Positions 56,876-64,000 of a stretch of 64,000 bases of DNA are shown piece by piece; within the stretch, counting starts at the first letter, position 1; each line of letters opens with the position of its first letter. The DNA is from Gammaproteobacteria bacterium (lineage in GTDB: Bacteria; Pseudomonadota; Gammaproteobacteria; Steroidobacterales; Steroidobacteraceae). The stretch is taken from NCBI GenBank assembly GCA_028293745.1, contig JAQGOF010000154.1, forward strand, positions 1-64,000, written 5' to 3'. The position numbers were made by a program, and so were the translations under genes. The notes under the pieces are model-generated. The model was not told where the DNA came from. It worked only from the letters and a program-made list of their open reading frames with translations, and searched no databases.

Positions 56876-57457
56876 GTGACCCTATTGCAAGTCGATTCCG
56901 GCTCTCCTGCACCCAATGTACCCGAGCGCTACGGCAGAGTTGCTATCGCCTTGCACTGGCTGATCGCAGCCTTGATCTCAGCGCAAATTGCGTTCGGCTG
57001 GTTTCTGGGAGAGGTTCCCCGCGGCACGCCGATGCGCGGGATCTACGTAAATCTGCACAAGTCGACGGGTCTGACGATAGCCCTGCTCATCATATTCCGG
57101 CTGGGCTGGCGCCTGACACATCCGCCGCCGCCGCTGCCGTCGTTCATGCCCGCCTGGGAGCGCGTGGCATCGAGAGTGAATCATCTGGCGCTTTATGTCT
57201 GTATGCTCGTCATGCCCGCGTCCGGGTATATAGCCTCGAACTTCAGCAAGTTTGGAATCAAGCTGTTCAATGTCGTGCTGCTACCCCCGTGGGGTGTCGA
57301 TGACAAGCGAATTTATGCTGTGTTCAATACGACGCACATCGTAACTTCATATTTGTTGGTGGGGTTGATTGCGCTGCACGTGTTCGCCGCTGTCCGCCAT
57401 GCGTTTCGTCGCGATGGCGTGTTTGCACGCATGTGGCCTTCACGTTTGTCGCGATGA
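56876..57457 (+). CDS. Cytochrome b561-type membrane protein
   Basis: 193 residues from a GTG at 56876. Four membrane helices with heme-ligand histidines: AIALHWLIAALISAQIAFG, NLHKSTGLTIALLIIFRLGW, VNHLALYVCMLVMPASGYI and ALHVFAAVRHAF. This is the prokaryotic b561 (CybB-like) electron-transfer family. It stands alone after the divergent aldo/keto reductase, 57 bases between starts. Confidence 0.93.
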   Translation: MTLLQVDSGSPAPNVPERYGRVAIALHWLIAALISAQIAFGWFLGEVPRGTPMRGIYVNLHKSTGLTIALLIIFRLGWRLTHPPPPLPSFMPAWERVASRVNHLALYVCMLVMPASGYIASNFSKFGIKLFNVVLLPPWGVDDKRIYAVFNTTHIVTSYLLVGLIALHVFAAVRHAFRRDGVFARMWPSRLSR

Positions 57458-57516
57458 TGCGTGAAGTGGCCTCGAGGCGGTCGTGTCATCGCTCGTGATC
57501 CAGAACTGTCAGAACG

Positions 57517-57798
57517 TCAGGACTGGCTTCCCGGCTTGCCGGGCAATCGAGGACCCTCGGTGGGGGTACGGTCGGGGCCGGAAGTCTTGGCCGCGAATGC
57601 CTGCAGGCATTCGCGAGAACAGATGACTATGGCAGGCTCTTGATCGTTCATGCCGCCGGGGTTCGGAAGCCGGGTCACGCAAAAGTGCTCGTGTGGCCGC
57701 CGCCCATCCTCATAACCGATGTCGCGTTCGCACATATCACACGTCATGACGAAGATTTCTTCGGCTGGCCGAAAAACTCCCGTCTTGCGCCATGCCAT
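57517..57798 (-). CDS. Small zinc-ribbon-like protein
   Basis: 93 residues from the ATG at 57798 (an in-frame start at 57849 adds 17). It contains MTCDMCERDIGYEDG, then HFCVTRL, then IVICSRECLQAF: cysteines in a C-x2-C ... C ... C-x3-C pattern that suggests a bound zinc. The C-terminus is proline/glycine rich. It is cytosolic by composition. I do not know the family; the start was chosen by the conserved-looking AEEIFVMTCDMC lead. Confidence 0.55.
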   Translation of the reverse strand: MAWRKTGVFRPAEEIFVMTCDMCERDIGYEDGRRPHEHFCVTRLPNPGGMNDQEPAIVICSRECLQAFAAKTSGPDRTPTEGPRLPGKPGSQS

Positions 57799-57987
57799 AG
57801 GAGTTCTCTCGAGGATGACGAGCCGAAAGATGACGTGGCCCACCTGCACCCTACACCAGATGCGCTGCGGCTGCCGGGCTTTCGTGTTTGCTCAGCACCG
57901 GTGCCGCCGCCCAGATGTTGCGTTTCCCGAGCAGAAGGCGCACGTTCGATGAAGCGGTCGACAACCCCTCACGTCACCAGGTGAACC

Positions 57988-58170
57988 ATGAGTACAGACA
58001 CCAGCGCGATCGACATGACTGCAGCCAGAGACGTCTATCAGCTCCTGGAAGCCCTGGAGGGCCACGTCAGCGCCAAGGACCCGAGTGGCCGGGCAAAGCT
58101 GTTTCAGGCGAAGGAGCGCATCCGTAAGCTGATCATCGACATGGATCGTTCCAGCGCGAAAATTGAGTAA
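57988..58170 (+). CDS. Short hypothetical protein
   Basis: 60 residues. AGGTGA precedes the ATG with good spacing. The sequence is acidic-helical (ARDVYQLLEALEGHVSAKD, then KLFQAKERIRKLIIDMDRS) and has no signal peptide. Nothing recognisable; a genuine small protein seems likely because of the ribosome site and composition. Confidence 0.5.
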   Translation: MSTDTSAIDMTAARDVYQLLEALEGHVSAKDPSGRAKLFQAKERIRKLIIDMDRSSAKIE

Positions 58171-58851
58171 CGCGCGCAGACACACTCGATCTTCTCCATA
58201 GCTTCCGCAGATACGCCAACGGCGCCGCCAGTTCCCACTGGTCCCGGTTGCCGATCAAAGCTCACTCCATCGGCGTGTGACACGCTGCTGGCCAACATCA
58301 ACACGCAGATCGCACACGCGACGAGACCGAACACGTCGGGTCGCGCCCGGATAGCAGGGCCCGGAATGTGCCGGCATGATCGGCGCTGTCGCCGGTCACA
58401 GTCACACGGCCGTGCGCTGGGGAAGAAGACTGCTCGGCGCGTGCCGATGGCCGAAATTGGCTCGCCAGCCGCTGACCTCGGGTCGGGTGAGCGCGGGTAC
58501 TGGTCGGGGGGCGCGTTCACGTTTTTCCGGCGGTTTGGGCACTAGCGCCATGCCGGCTATCGGCTCGAGCCGCACGTTGCGCGATCTGCTGCGTGCCGTA
58601 TTGCCGTACGCAACAACCAGTTGTGGTTATTTGAGCGGTCCGAACGCGAGTTGTGTCGCCTGCACAACCGCGAGAGCCGACCGTCATCCAGCTCTGCATT
58701 ACTAAAGACTGGAGAGCTCGCGCCGCCCGGTTGCGAGCGTCAGGGAACTATCACAAGCGCCGATACGGCGGTTCATTCACATTGTCCGGGCGACGGCTCT
58801 GCTAGAGTCGCCGCTTTTCTATAACTGCAGTTCCGACCCCAAGGGGTTTTC
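58171..58851. other. Intergenic stretch with no recognised gene
   Basis: Six hundred and eighty bases. A minus-strand frame through about 58340-58180 encodes FGLVACAICVLMLASSVSHA, which looks like a signal peptide, followed by about 50 unremarkable residues; it lacks a good start and overlaps the small gene to its left. Nothing else coding is evident. The right end contains the hairpin listed separately. Confidence 0.4.
58789..58820 (+). terminator. Hairpin with T-rich tail upstream of the desaturase
   Basis: GGCGA (58789-58793) pairs with TCGCC (58808-58812), and inside it CTCT with AGAG around a GCT loop; GCTTTTCT follows. It could be a terminator of upstream transcription or an attenuator in the desaturase leader (start 58852). 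Confidence 0.4.
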
Positions 58852-59976
58852 ATGCCGTTGTCCGTCGACTTCATCAAGCAGCACAAGAGGGTCATGATCA
58901 GCCGGTTCGGCCAGTCCGACAACATCAAGGGGTTGACGCAAGTCCTGACGACGCTGGTGCCACTGGCGCTCCTCTGGTCGGTGGCCGTCCTGTGTGCCTC
59001 TCGTCTCTGGTGGGTCTCTGCAATTGCGGTGCTGTTGATTACGCTGTTTCTGCTGCGTGTTTTTGCGCTGATGCACGAATGCGGCCACGGGAGCCTGTTT
59101 AGCAGCCGCTGGCTCAATCGCACCGTCGGGTTTTTCCTCGGCGTGATCACGGGCATGCCGCAGTATGTGTGGTCACAGCATCATAACTACCACCATGCGC
59201 ACAACGGTAACTGGGACAAATACCGTGGACCCTATTCAACACTATCCGTGGACGAGTACGGGGCGTTGACTGCCGCGCGGCAGCGCATGTACAGGCAAAA
59301 GTGCAGCATCGCGGCCGCACCTCTCGCGGGCTTCATTTATCTGATCTTCACCCCCCGTTTGACCTGGATCAAAGGTACCGTCGGTCTCGTGCTCCACGTC
59401 ATCGGAGGGAAACTGGCGCGGCCGGCCGTATCGCTACATGGACGTGCGGCCAGCTACCAATGCAGGTATTGGAAGAACGCCAGAGAGTACTGGCATATGT
59501 CCTGGAACAATATCGTGCTGCTCAGCACGTGGGCGTTGATGTGCTGGGCATGCGGGAGCGCACTCTTTTTCACTGTCTATTTGCTCAGCTTATCGATTGC
59601 CGGTGGCATGGGTATCGTGTTGTTCACCGTGCAGCATAATTTCGAGCACGCTTACGCGAGCGACGCCGAGCGATGGGACTACGACGCCGGCGCGATCGAG
59701 GGAACGAGCTTTCTGGCCCTGCCGGGCTGGCTGAACTGGTTTACCGCCAATATCGGCTATCACCATATTCACCACCTTTCGGCCAACATTCCAAACTACC
59801 GTCTCGTCGAATGTCACGCCGAATACGAGCATTTGTTTCCGCAGGTGCCCCGGTTGAAATTGTCGGAAGTTCACCAGGCATTGAAGTGCATTCTCTGGGA
59901 CAGACGTGCGCGCCGGATCATCTCGGTCGCAGAGTATCAACAGCGGTCGGATTGCCTAAGCAAATCCTTTGGGTAA
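58852..59976 (+). CDS. Membrane fatty acid desaturase
   Basis: 374 residues, AAGGGG before the ATG. Three histidine boxes of the di-iron integral-membrane desaturases are visible: LMHECGHGSLF, SQHHNYHHAHNGNWD and IGYHHIHHLS, plus QHNFEH between the second and third. Four to six hydrophobic helices surround them. It would introduce a double bond in an acyl chain, with electrons from ferredoxin or a cytochrome. A Crp-like regulator gene converges on its end, overlapping by 21 bases. Confidence 0.92.
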   Translation: MPLSVDFIKQHKRVMISRFGQSDNIKGLTQVLTTLVPLALLWSVAVLCASRLWWVSAIAVLLITLFLLRVFALMHECGHGSLFSSRWLNRTVGFFLGVITGMPQYVWSQHHNYHHAHNGNWDKYRGPYSTLSVDEYGALTAARQRMYRQKCSIAAAPLAGFIYLIFTPRLTWIKGTVGLVLHVIGGKLARPAVSLHGRAASYQCRYWKNAREYWHMSWNNIVLLSTWALMCWACGSALFFTVYLLSLSIAGGMGIVLFTVQHNFEHAYASDAERWDYDAGAIEGTSFLALPGWLNWFTANIGYHHIHHLSANIPNYRLVECHAEYEHLFPQVPRLKLSEVHQALKCILWDRRARRIISVAEYQQRSDCLSKSFG

Positions 59977-60684
59977 CAGGCGGTCGGTTTCCCGTTTCAC
60001 GACGTCGTAGCATTCGCAGCACAGCGCTTCCAGGCGGGATCGATTGAGTACTGTGATCCTGCCTCTGCGGTATTCAATGACCCCGAGTTTCTGGAGTTTG
60101 CCGGCCGCATCGGTGACCCCCTCCCGGCGGACACCCAGCATGTTGGCGATCAGCTCCTGGGTCATGGTCAATGTGTTGGAAGCGAGCCGGTCGAGGGACA
60201 GCAGCAGCCAGCGGCACAGTTGCTGATCTACGGAGTGATGGCGATTGCAGACGGCCGTCTGCGCCATCTGCGTAATCAATGCCTGTGTGTAGCGTAACAA
60301 CACGTGAAGCATTTCGCCGTGCCGCTCGAATTCCTGCTTGAGCCGCCGTCTCGTCAACCGGTATGCGCAACCCGCGCTCTGTACGATTGCGCGGTTCGTA
60401 GTGGTTTCGCCGCCCATGAACAGCGCAACTCCGATCGCCCCCTCATTCCCCACGACAGCGATTTCTGCGGAGGCGCCATCTTTGAGCACGTACAGCAGAG
60501 AGACGATGGAGTCGACGGGAAAATAGATGTATCGCTGCGAATCACCAGCCTCATAAAGAACGGACCCTAGCGGCAGCGTTACGAGCGTCAGATGCGGAAA
60601 CAGCCGCTCGCGCTCCGCCACCGGTAAGGCTTCGAGAATATGGTTCTGCTGGGGGGAGGGCACGGGGAGGGCTCCGGGGGGCAT
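59956..60684 (-). CDS. Crp/Fnr-family transcriptional regulator
   Basis: 242 residues. N-terminal cyclic-nucleotide-binding-like beta-barrel (LPLGSVLYEAGDSQRYIYFPVDSIVSLL, GNEGAIGVALFMGGETTT). A C-terminal helix-turn-helix has MTQELIANMLGVRREGVTDAAGKLQKLGVIEYRRGRITV. It lacks the cysteine cluster of FNR near the N-terminus. The YFPVDSIVSL form is the subfamily often associated with stress or membrane responses in proteobacteria, not cAMP-binding Crp. It is divergent from the glycosyltransferase gene, 185 bases away. Confidence 0.88.
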   Translation of the reverse strand: MPPGALPVPSPQQNHILEALPVAERERLFPHLTLVTLPLGSVLYEAGDSQRYIYFPVDSIVSLLYVLKDGASAEIAVVGNEGAIGVALFMGGETTTNRAIVQSAGCAYRLTRRRLKQEFERHGEMLHVLLRYTQALITQMAQTAVCNRHHSVDQQLCRWLLLSLDRLASNTLTMTQELIANMLGVRREGVTDAAGKLQKLGVIEYRRGRITVLNRSRLEALCCECYDVVKRETDRLLPKGFA

Positions 60685-60868
60685 GCGACGAGGCAGCCCC
60701 CAGGCAGTATATGGGTATCGGGTTCATATGTATCGCAGCGCACATAGCCGAACCGCCGCCTGTACCACACACCGATGCACCGAGCGTACGCTGGCGCACA
60801 GACTGCGCCGCAGGACCCGTTACTCTTAACCCATGAAAAACAAGCCAAAACAGAGTGCAGGGTAGCCA

Positions 60869-63157
60869 TTGACAGCGCCGCGTCGTTTCGCATTCATTGG
60901 CAATTCGCTCCCACGCCGCTGCGGAATTGCGACGTTCACCACCGATCTGCAGCAGGCGATAGCCGCCTCGCGCCCCCATTCGGAGAGTGTCATCGTGGCG
61001 ATGACCGACACGGGCCGTCACTATGACTATCCGCCGGTAGTCTCGAGGCAGATCGACGATCAGAACCTGGACGAATACGCGCGGGCAGCCACTTTTCTGA
61101 ACGCCGGCGGGTTCGAAGTCGTTTCCCTGCAGCACGAATTTGGGATCTTCGGCGGCGAATCCGGCAGTCACATCCTGACGCTGCTCTCCTCTGTGGCGAT
61201 GCCGATCGTCACGACGCTTCACACCGTCCTTGCTGAGCCCAGCCCGGCGCAACACCGCGTCCTGAGCAGAATCGTCGCTGTCTCGACAGCGGTCATCGTC
61301 ATGGCCGAGAAGGGCCGGGAGCTGCTCCAGAGCAAATACGCAGTGCCGGCCGACAAGATCAAGGTCATTCCTCACGGGATTCCTGACTCCCCGTTCGTTG
61401 AACCCGATTCCGTGAAAACGCGGCGGGGCTTCAAGGGCAGGTCCGTCATCCTGACATTCGGTCTGCTCTCACCGGACAAGGGCATCGAAGTCATGATCGA
61501 CGCCATGCCAGCGATCGTGCAACGTCGTGCCGATGCCGTGTATGTCGTACTAGGTGCGACTCATCCCAATCTCGTTCGAAGCGAAGGGGAAGCCTACCGC
61601 GAGCGTCTGCAGGCCCGCGTGCGGCAGCTCGGCATCGAAGACCATGTTGTATTTCTCGATCAGTTCGTCGATCAGGAGACGCTGATTGACTTCATATCGA
61701 TGTGCGATGTGTACGTTTCCCCTTATCTCAAAGTAGCGCAGATGACCTCCGGCACCCTGGCCTACAGTTTTGGCCTTGGGAAAGCAGTGGTGTCGACTCC
61801 GTATTGGCACGCGCAAGAGCTGCTGGCAGGAGGTCGAGGGCTGCTCGTGCCTTTCGGCGACGCCGACTCCATCGGCCGCGAAATCGCAGACTTGCTCACA
61901 GACGATACCCGGCGTCAGCTCATGCGGCAGCGCGCGTATTCGCATAGCCGCGGGATGACATGGCCGCGAATCGCCGAGCGCTACGTCGCAGTATTCGACG
62001 AGGCCACGGGCAGGCGTCCGCTCAAGCCGATTGCCCGCCAAAACGAAAGCGCCGCTATATTCGACAGTCCCAGTCCGCCGCCACAGATGCAGCTCGGCCA
62101 TTTCCTGTCAATGTGTGATGACACTGGACTCTTTCAGCATGCGGTCTATTCGGTGCCCGATCGTTCTCACGGTTATTGCGTCGACGACAACGCACGTGCA
62201 CTGCTCGTCGCATGTGTTCTCAACATGCCCGGCGAGCAGCGCCTGCCCGAGGTGCTGACGGGCCGATTTGCCGCGTTCGTGCAGCACGCATGGAACGCCG
62301 ATGCCGGTCGGTTTCGCAACTTCATGAGCTTCGATCGCCGGTGGCTCGAAGACATCGGGTCGGAGGACAGTCACGGCCGCACGCTCTGGGCATTGGGGGA
62401 GTGCGCGCGCAGCGATGCCAGCCCCGCCCGGCGCCGCTGGGCAGCTGCGTTATTCGCCAAAGCGGTGCCGATTGTCCAGACCTTTCGATCGCCACGCGCG
62501 TGGGCGTTTACACTACTTGGACTGGAAGCCTGTTCCGCCACCGTTGCGCAGGACTCGCACACCGTTGACCTCCTTCACCGGCTTGCCGGGCGACTGATGT
62601 CCATTCTTTCCACAGTCGAAGCAGCCGATTGGGTGTGGTTCGAGGATGCCCTTGCCTACGACAACGCACGCTTGCCGCAAGCCCTGATCGTCGCGGGAAC
62701 CTGTACGGGTACCCCCACCTATGTGGCTGCCGGCTTGAGAGCTCTACGCTGGCTCATGACGCTGCAGACGACGCCGACCGGCTTTTTCCGGCCGATCGGC
62801 TCCGAGAGTTTCGGTGACAAGCGCCAGCAGCCGCGGCCCTTCGATCAACAACCGCTGGAGGCCGCGGCGGCGATCTCGGCCTGTCTTGCCGCATGGCGTG
62901 CGGACGGAGATCCAAAGTGGAAATCCGACGCACGGCGCGCATTCGCATGGTTCCTCGGCAGCAACGACCTGTCGTCTGCGCTGGTCGACCTGGAGACCGG
63001 CAGCTGTTGTGATGGATTGCATCCCGGCCGCACGAACGAGAACCGCGGCGGTGAGTCGGTCGTATCCTATCTCCTCGGCCTCGCCGAGATTCGTCAGCTT
63101 GCACGCGCCGACAGCCAGCACATCGAGCCGGCGCGAAGACGCGCCGTGCGCGGTTAA
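60869..63157 (+). CDS. GT4-family glycosyltransferase with a C-terminal alpha/alpha-barrel domain
   Basis: 762 residues from a TTG at 60869 preceded by AGGG. The first ~390 residues are a GT-B glycosyltransferase: FIGNSLPRRCGIATFTTDLQQA, VVSLQHEFGIFGGESG, VIPHGIP, the LTFGLLSPDKGIEVMIDAM donor half and GTLAYSFGLGKAVVSTPYWHAQELL. The second half (from YCVDDNARALL to NRGGESVVSYLLGLAEIRQ) is an (alpha/alpha) toroid resembling glycoside-hydrolase-like or terpenoid-cyclase-like folds. A GH130 gene follows within 40 bases. Proteins of this length next to GH130 are known as a conserved pair; a mannosyl-containing glycan or glycoside is the usual suggestion, not shown here. Confidence 0.87.
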   Translation: MTAPRRFAFIGNSLPRRCGIATFTTDLQQAIAASRPHSESVIVAMTDTGRHYDYPPVVSRQIDDQNLDEYARAATFLNAGGFEVVSLQHEFGIFGGESGSHILTLLSSVAMPIVTTLHTVLAEPSPAQHRVLSRIVAVSTAVIVMAEKGRELLQSKYAVPADKIKVIPHGIPDSPFVEPDSVKTRRGFKGRSVILTFGLLSPDKGIEVMIDAMPAIVQRRADAVYVVLGATHPNLVRSEGEAYRERLQARVRQLGIEDHVVFLDQFVDQETLIDFISMCDVYVSPYLKVAQMTSGTLAYSFGLGKAVVSTPYWHAQELLAGGRGLLVPFGDADSIGREIADLLTDDTRRQLMRQRAYSHSRGMTWPRIAERYVAVFDEATGRRPLKPIARQNESAAIFDSPSPPPQMQLGHFLSMCDDTGLFQHAVYSVPDRSHGYCVDDNARALLVACVLNMPGEQRLPEVLTGRFAAFVQHAWNADAGRFRNFMSFDRRWLEDIGSEDSHGRTLWALGECARSDASPARRRWAAALFAKAVPIVQTFRSPRAWAFTLLGLEACSATVAQDSHTVDLLHRLAGRLMSILSTVEAADWVWFEDALAYDNARLPQALIVAGTCTGTPTYVAAGLRALRWLMTLQTTPTGFFRPIGSESFGDKRQQPRPFDQQPLEAAAAISACLAAWRADGDPKWKSDARRAFAWFLGSNDLSSALVDLETGSCCDGLHPGRTNENRGGESVVSYLLGLAEIRQLARADSQHIEPARRRAVRG

Positions 63158-63193
63158 TCCTGTTTGAACCCAACAATCCAGTCCGAGAGTGCC

Positions 63194-64000
63194 TTGCCAC
63201 CAGTCCCGTTTCTGAATCGACAGTCTCTTCATGTGCGTCCCGATCCGGCGCGAGTGGTTACGCGCCCCTTCAAGCCGGCGACTGAGCCGCGCGATCTCAA
63301 TCCCGCTGACAAGACACGGGCAAACCACATCGTTGATCGGGTGTTGGCACTCGATCCTGCAGCGGTGATCAGCGAGCTGGCGGACGTGCTCGAGAATTTC
63401 CAGGGGCGCCACCGAAATCTGCTCGAGAGATTCGACGCGCGCGCAAAGGACATGGAAGACGCTTTTGCGCCCCACGCAGCATTTACCCGTGAGCAGCGCC
63501 GGCTCGTGGGCGCCTATTTTCTTCTCGAATACTCTTTCGAGGCGGCTGCCCTGTTCAATCCCAGCATCGTCGCTCATCCGGATCAGTCCGGCGCGCCGGC
63601 TGGCGGTCGGCGTTTCGTCCTGAGTCTGCGTGCGGTCGGAGAAGGGCATATATCGTCCCTCACGTTTCGCTCGGGTACTGTCGCCGCCGATGGAGCCGTC
63701 AGCGTCGATCCTACGGCACGCCTCGCCTCCATACCGAGCGTGTTGCAACGGACGGCGGGTGCGGATGGCGACACCGTCGAGCTGATCTTCGAGCCGGAGC
63801 AGGACATCAGCGAGCGCGTAATTTTTCCAGTCACCGAATCCCAATCGAACGGCATCGAGGATGCTCGCTTCGTGGAATTCGATGCCGACGGCCTCAGAAC
63901 GTTCTATGCGACCTACACCGCCTTTAGTGGCAGGGCGATCCGGTCGGAGTTGATCGAGACGCGCGATTTCCTGTCTTTCCGGATGTCGCCGATGACAGGA
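63194..64000 (+). CDS. GH130-family glycosidase/phosphorylase, partial
   Basis: Starts at a TTG (63194), a plausible lead of PVPFLNRQSLHVRPDPARVV; the frame continues off the right edge. Recognisable: VLALDPAAVISELADVLENFQGRHRNL, LLEYSFEAAALFNPSIVAHPDQ and the SLRAVGEGHISSLTFRSG block of the GH130 five-bladed propeller proteins that act on beta-mannosides. The N-terminal helical region is the long form seen when the gene follows a GT4 of this type. About 269 codons are in the window. It forms an operon with the glycosyltransferase upstream. Confidence 0.82.
   Translation, partial: MPPVPFLNRQSLHVRPDPARVVTRPFKPATEPRDLNPADKTRANHIVDRVLALDPAAVISELADVLENFQGRHRNLLERFDARAKDMEDAFAPHAAFTREQRRLVGAYFLLEYSFEAAALFNPSIVAHPDQSGAPAGGRRFVLSLRAVGEGHISSLTFRSGTVAADGAVSVDPTARLASIPSVLQRTAGADGDTVELIFEPEQDISERVIFPVTESQSNGIEDARFVEFDADGLRTFYATYTAFSGRAIRSELIETRDFLSFRMSPMTG

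Noticed and set aside
58104-58520. Minus-strand frame with a signal-peptide-like segment
   Set aside because: No convincing start codon or ribosome site, overlaps another small gene, and nothing after the hydrophobic stretch is recognisable.

Overview
The window is about 62-63% G+C with dense genes, short overlaps (ATGA, GTGA, TTGA) and many GTG and TTG starts. It reads as a chromosomal segment of a Gram-negative proteobacterium. TonB-dependent receptor sequences, an RND/MFP/NodT efflux system, an archaic chaperone-usher pilus, a TPP-riboswitch thiC operon and the style of the receptor and hydrolases point to a gammaproteobacterium of the Steroidobacter/Nevskia/Xanthomonas type. That placement is inference from protein flavour only. 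I saw no rRNA, tRNA, CRISPR array, transposase or integrase. Several broken genes show that parts of the segment have been reshaped by deletions.

Layout. 1-11430 is a patchwork. It holds a 5'-truncated cydA fragment, an orphan lasso-peptide-cyclase-like asparagine synthase homologue, an internally deleted SRPBCC remnant, a GH94 oligoglucan phosphorylase-like enzyme, an AbrB-family membrane protein, an ArsR/SRPBCC/folK run with its own operator, and a clear rearrangement junction at 10082-10084 that truncates two divergent genes. 11468-15961 holds an exported alpha/beta hydrolase, a small exported protein and a DUF349 protein. 16052-22445 is the thiamine operon: TPP riboswitch, thiC, thiO, thiS, thiG, thiE, a ThiF/MoeB-rhodanese protein and thiD. 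Glycogen phosphorylase follows, then an HMG-CoA reductase coupled to a DUF374 acyltransferase.

27252-31244 is a compact Csu-type pilus locus whose first pilin has lost its signal sequence. A frameshifted and C-terminally truncated GH36 alpha-galactosidase and a large hybrid histidine kinase follow. 36433-41376 is a cobalt-type nitrile hydratase operon (alpha, beta, accessory protein), a divergent FadR-type GntR regulator with a palindromic intergenic region, and a TonB-dependent receptor. 41671-46850 carries an M20 peptidase and a pyrimidine-salvage/catabolism group: a yeast-type cytosine deaminase, a Urc1-type GTP cyclohydrolase II, Urc4 (DUF1688) and uracil phosphoribosyltransferase. Together these could take cytosine to uracil and then into the URC uracil-degradation route.

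46858-55596 is an RND efflux operon (permease, adaptor, NodT-type outer membrane factor, possibly a glutathione S-transferase), divergent from a two-component system that probably controls it. The right end has an aldo/keto reductase, cytochrome b561, two small proteins, a membrane fatty acid desaturase, a Crp/Fnr-family regulator, and a glycosyltransferase followed by the start of a GH130 enzyme that runs off the window.
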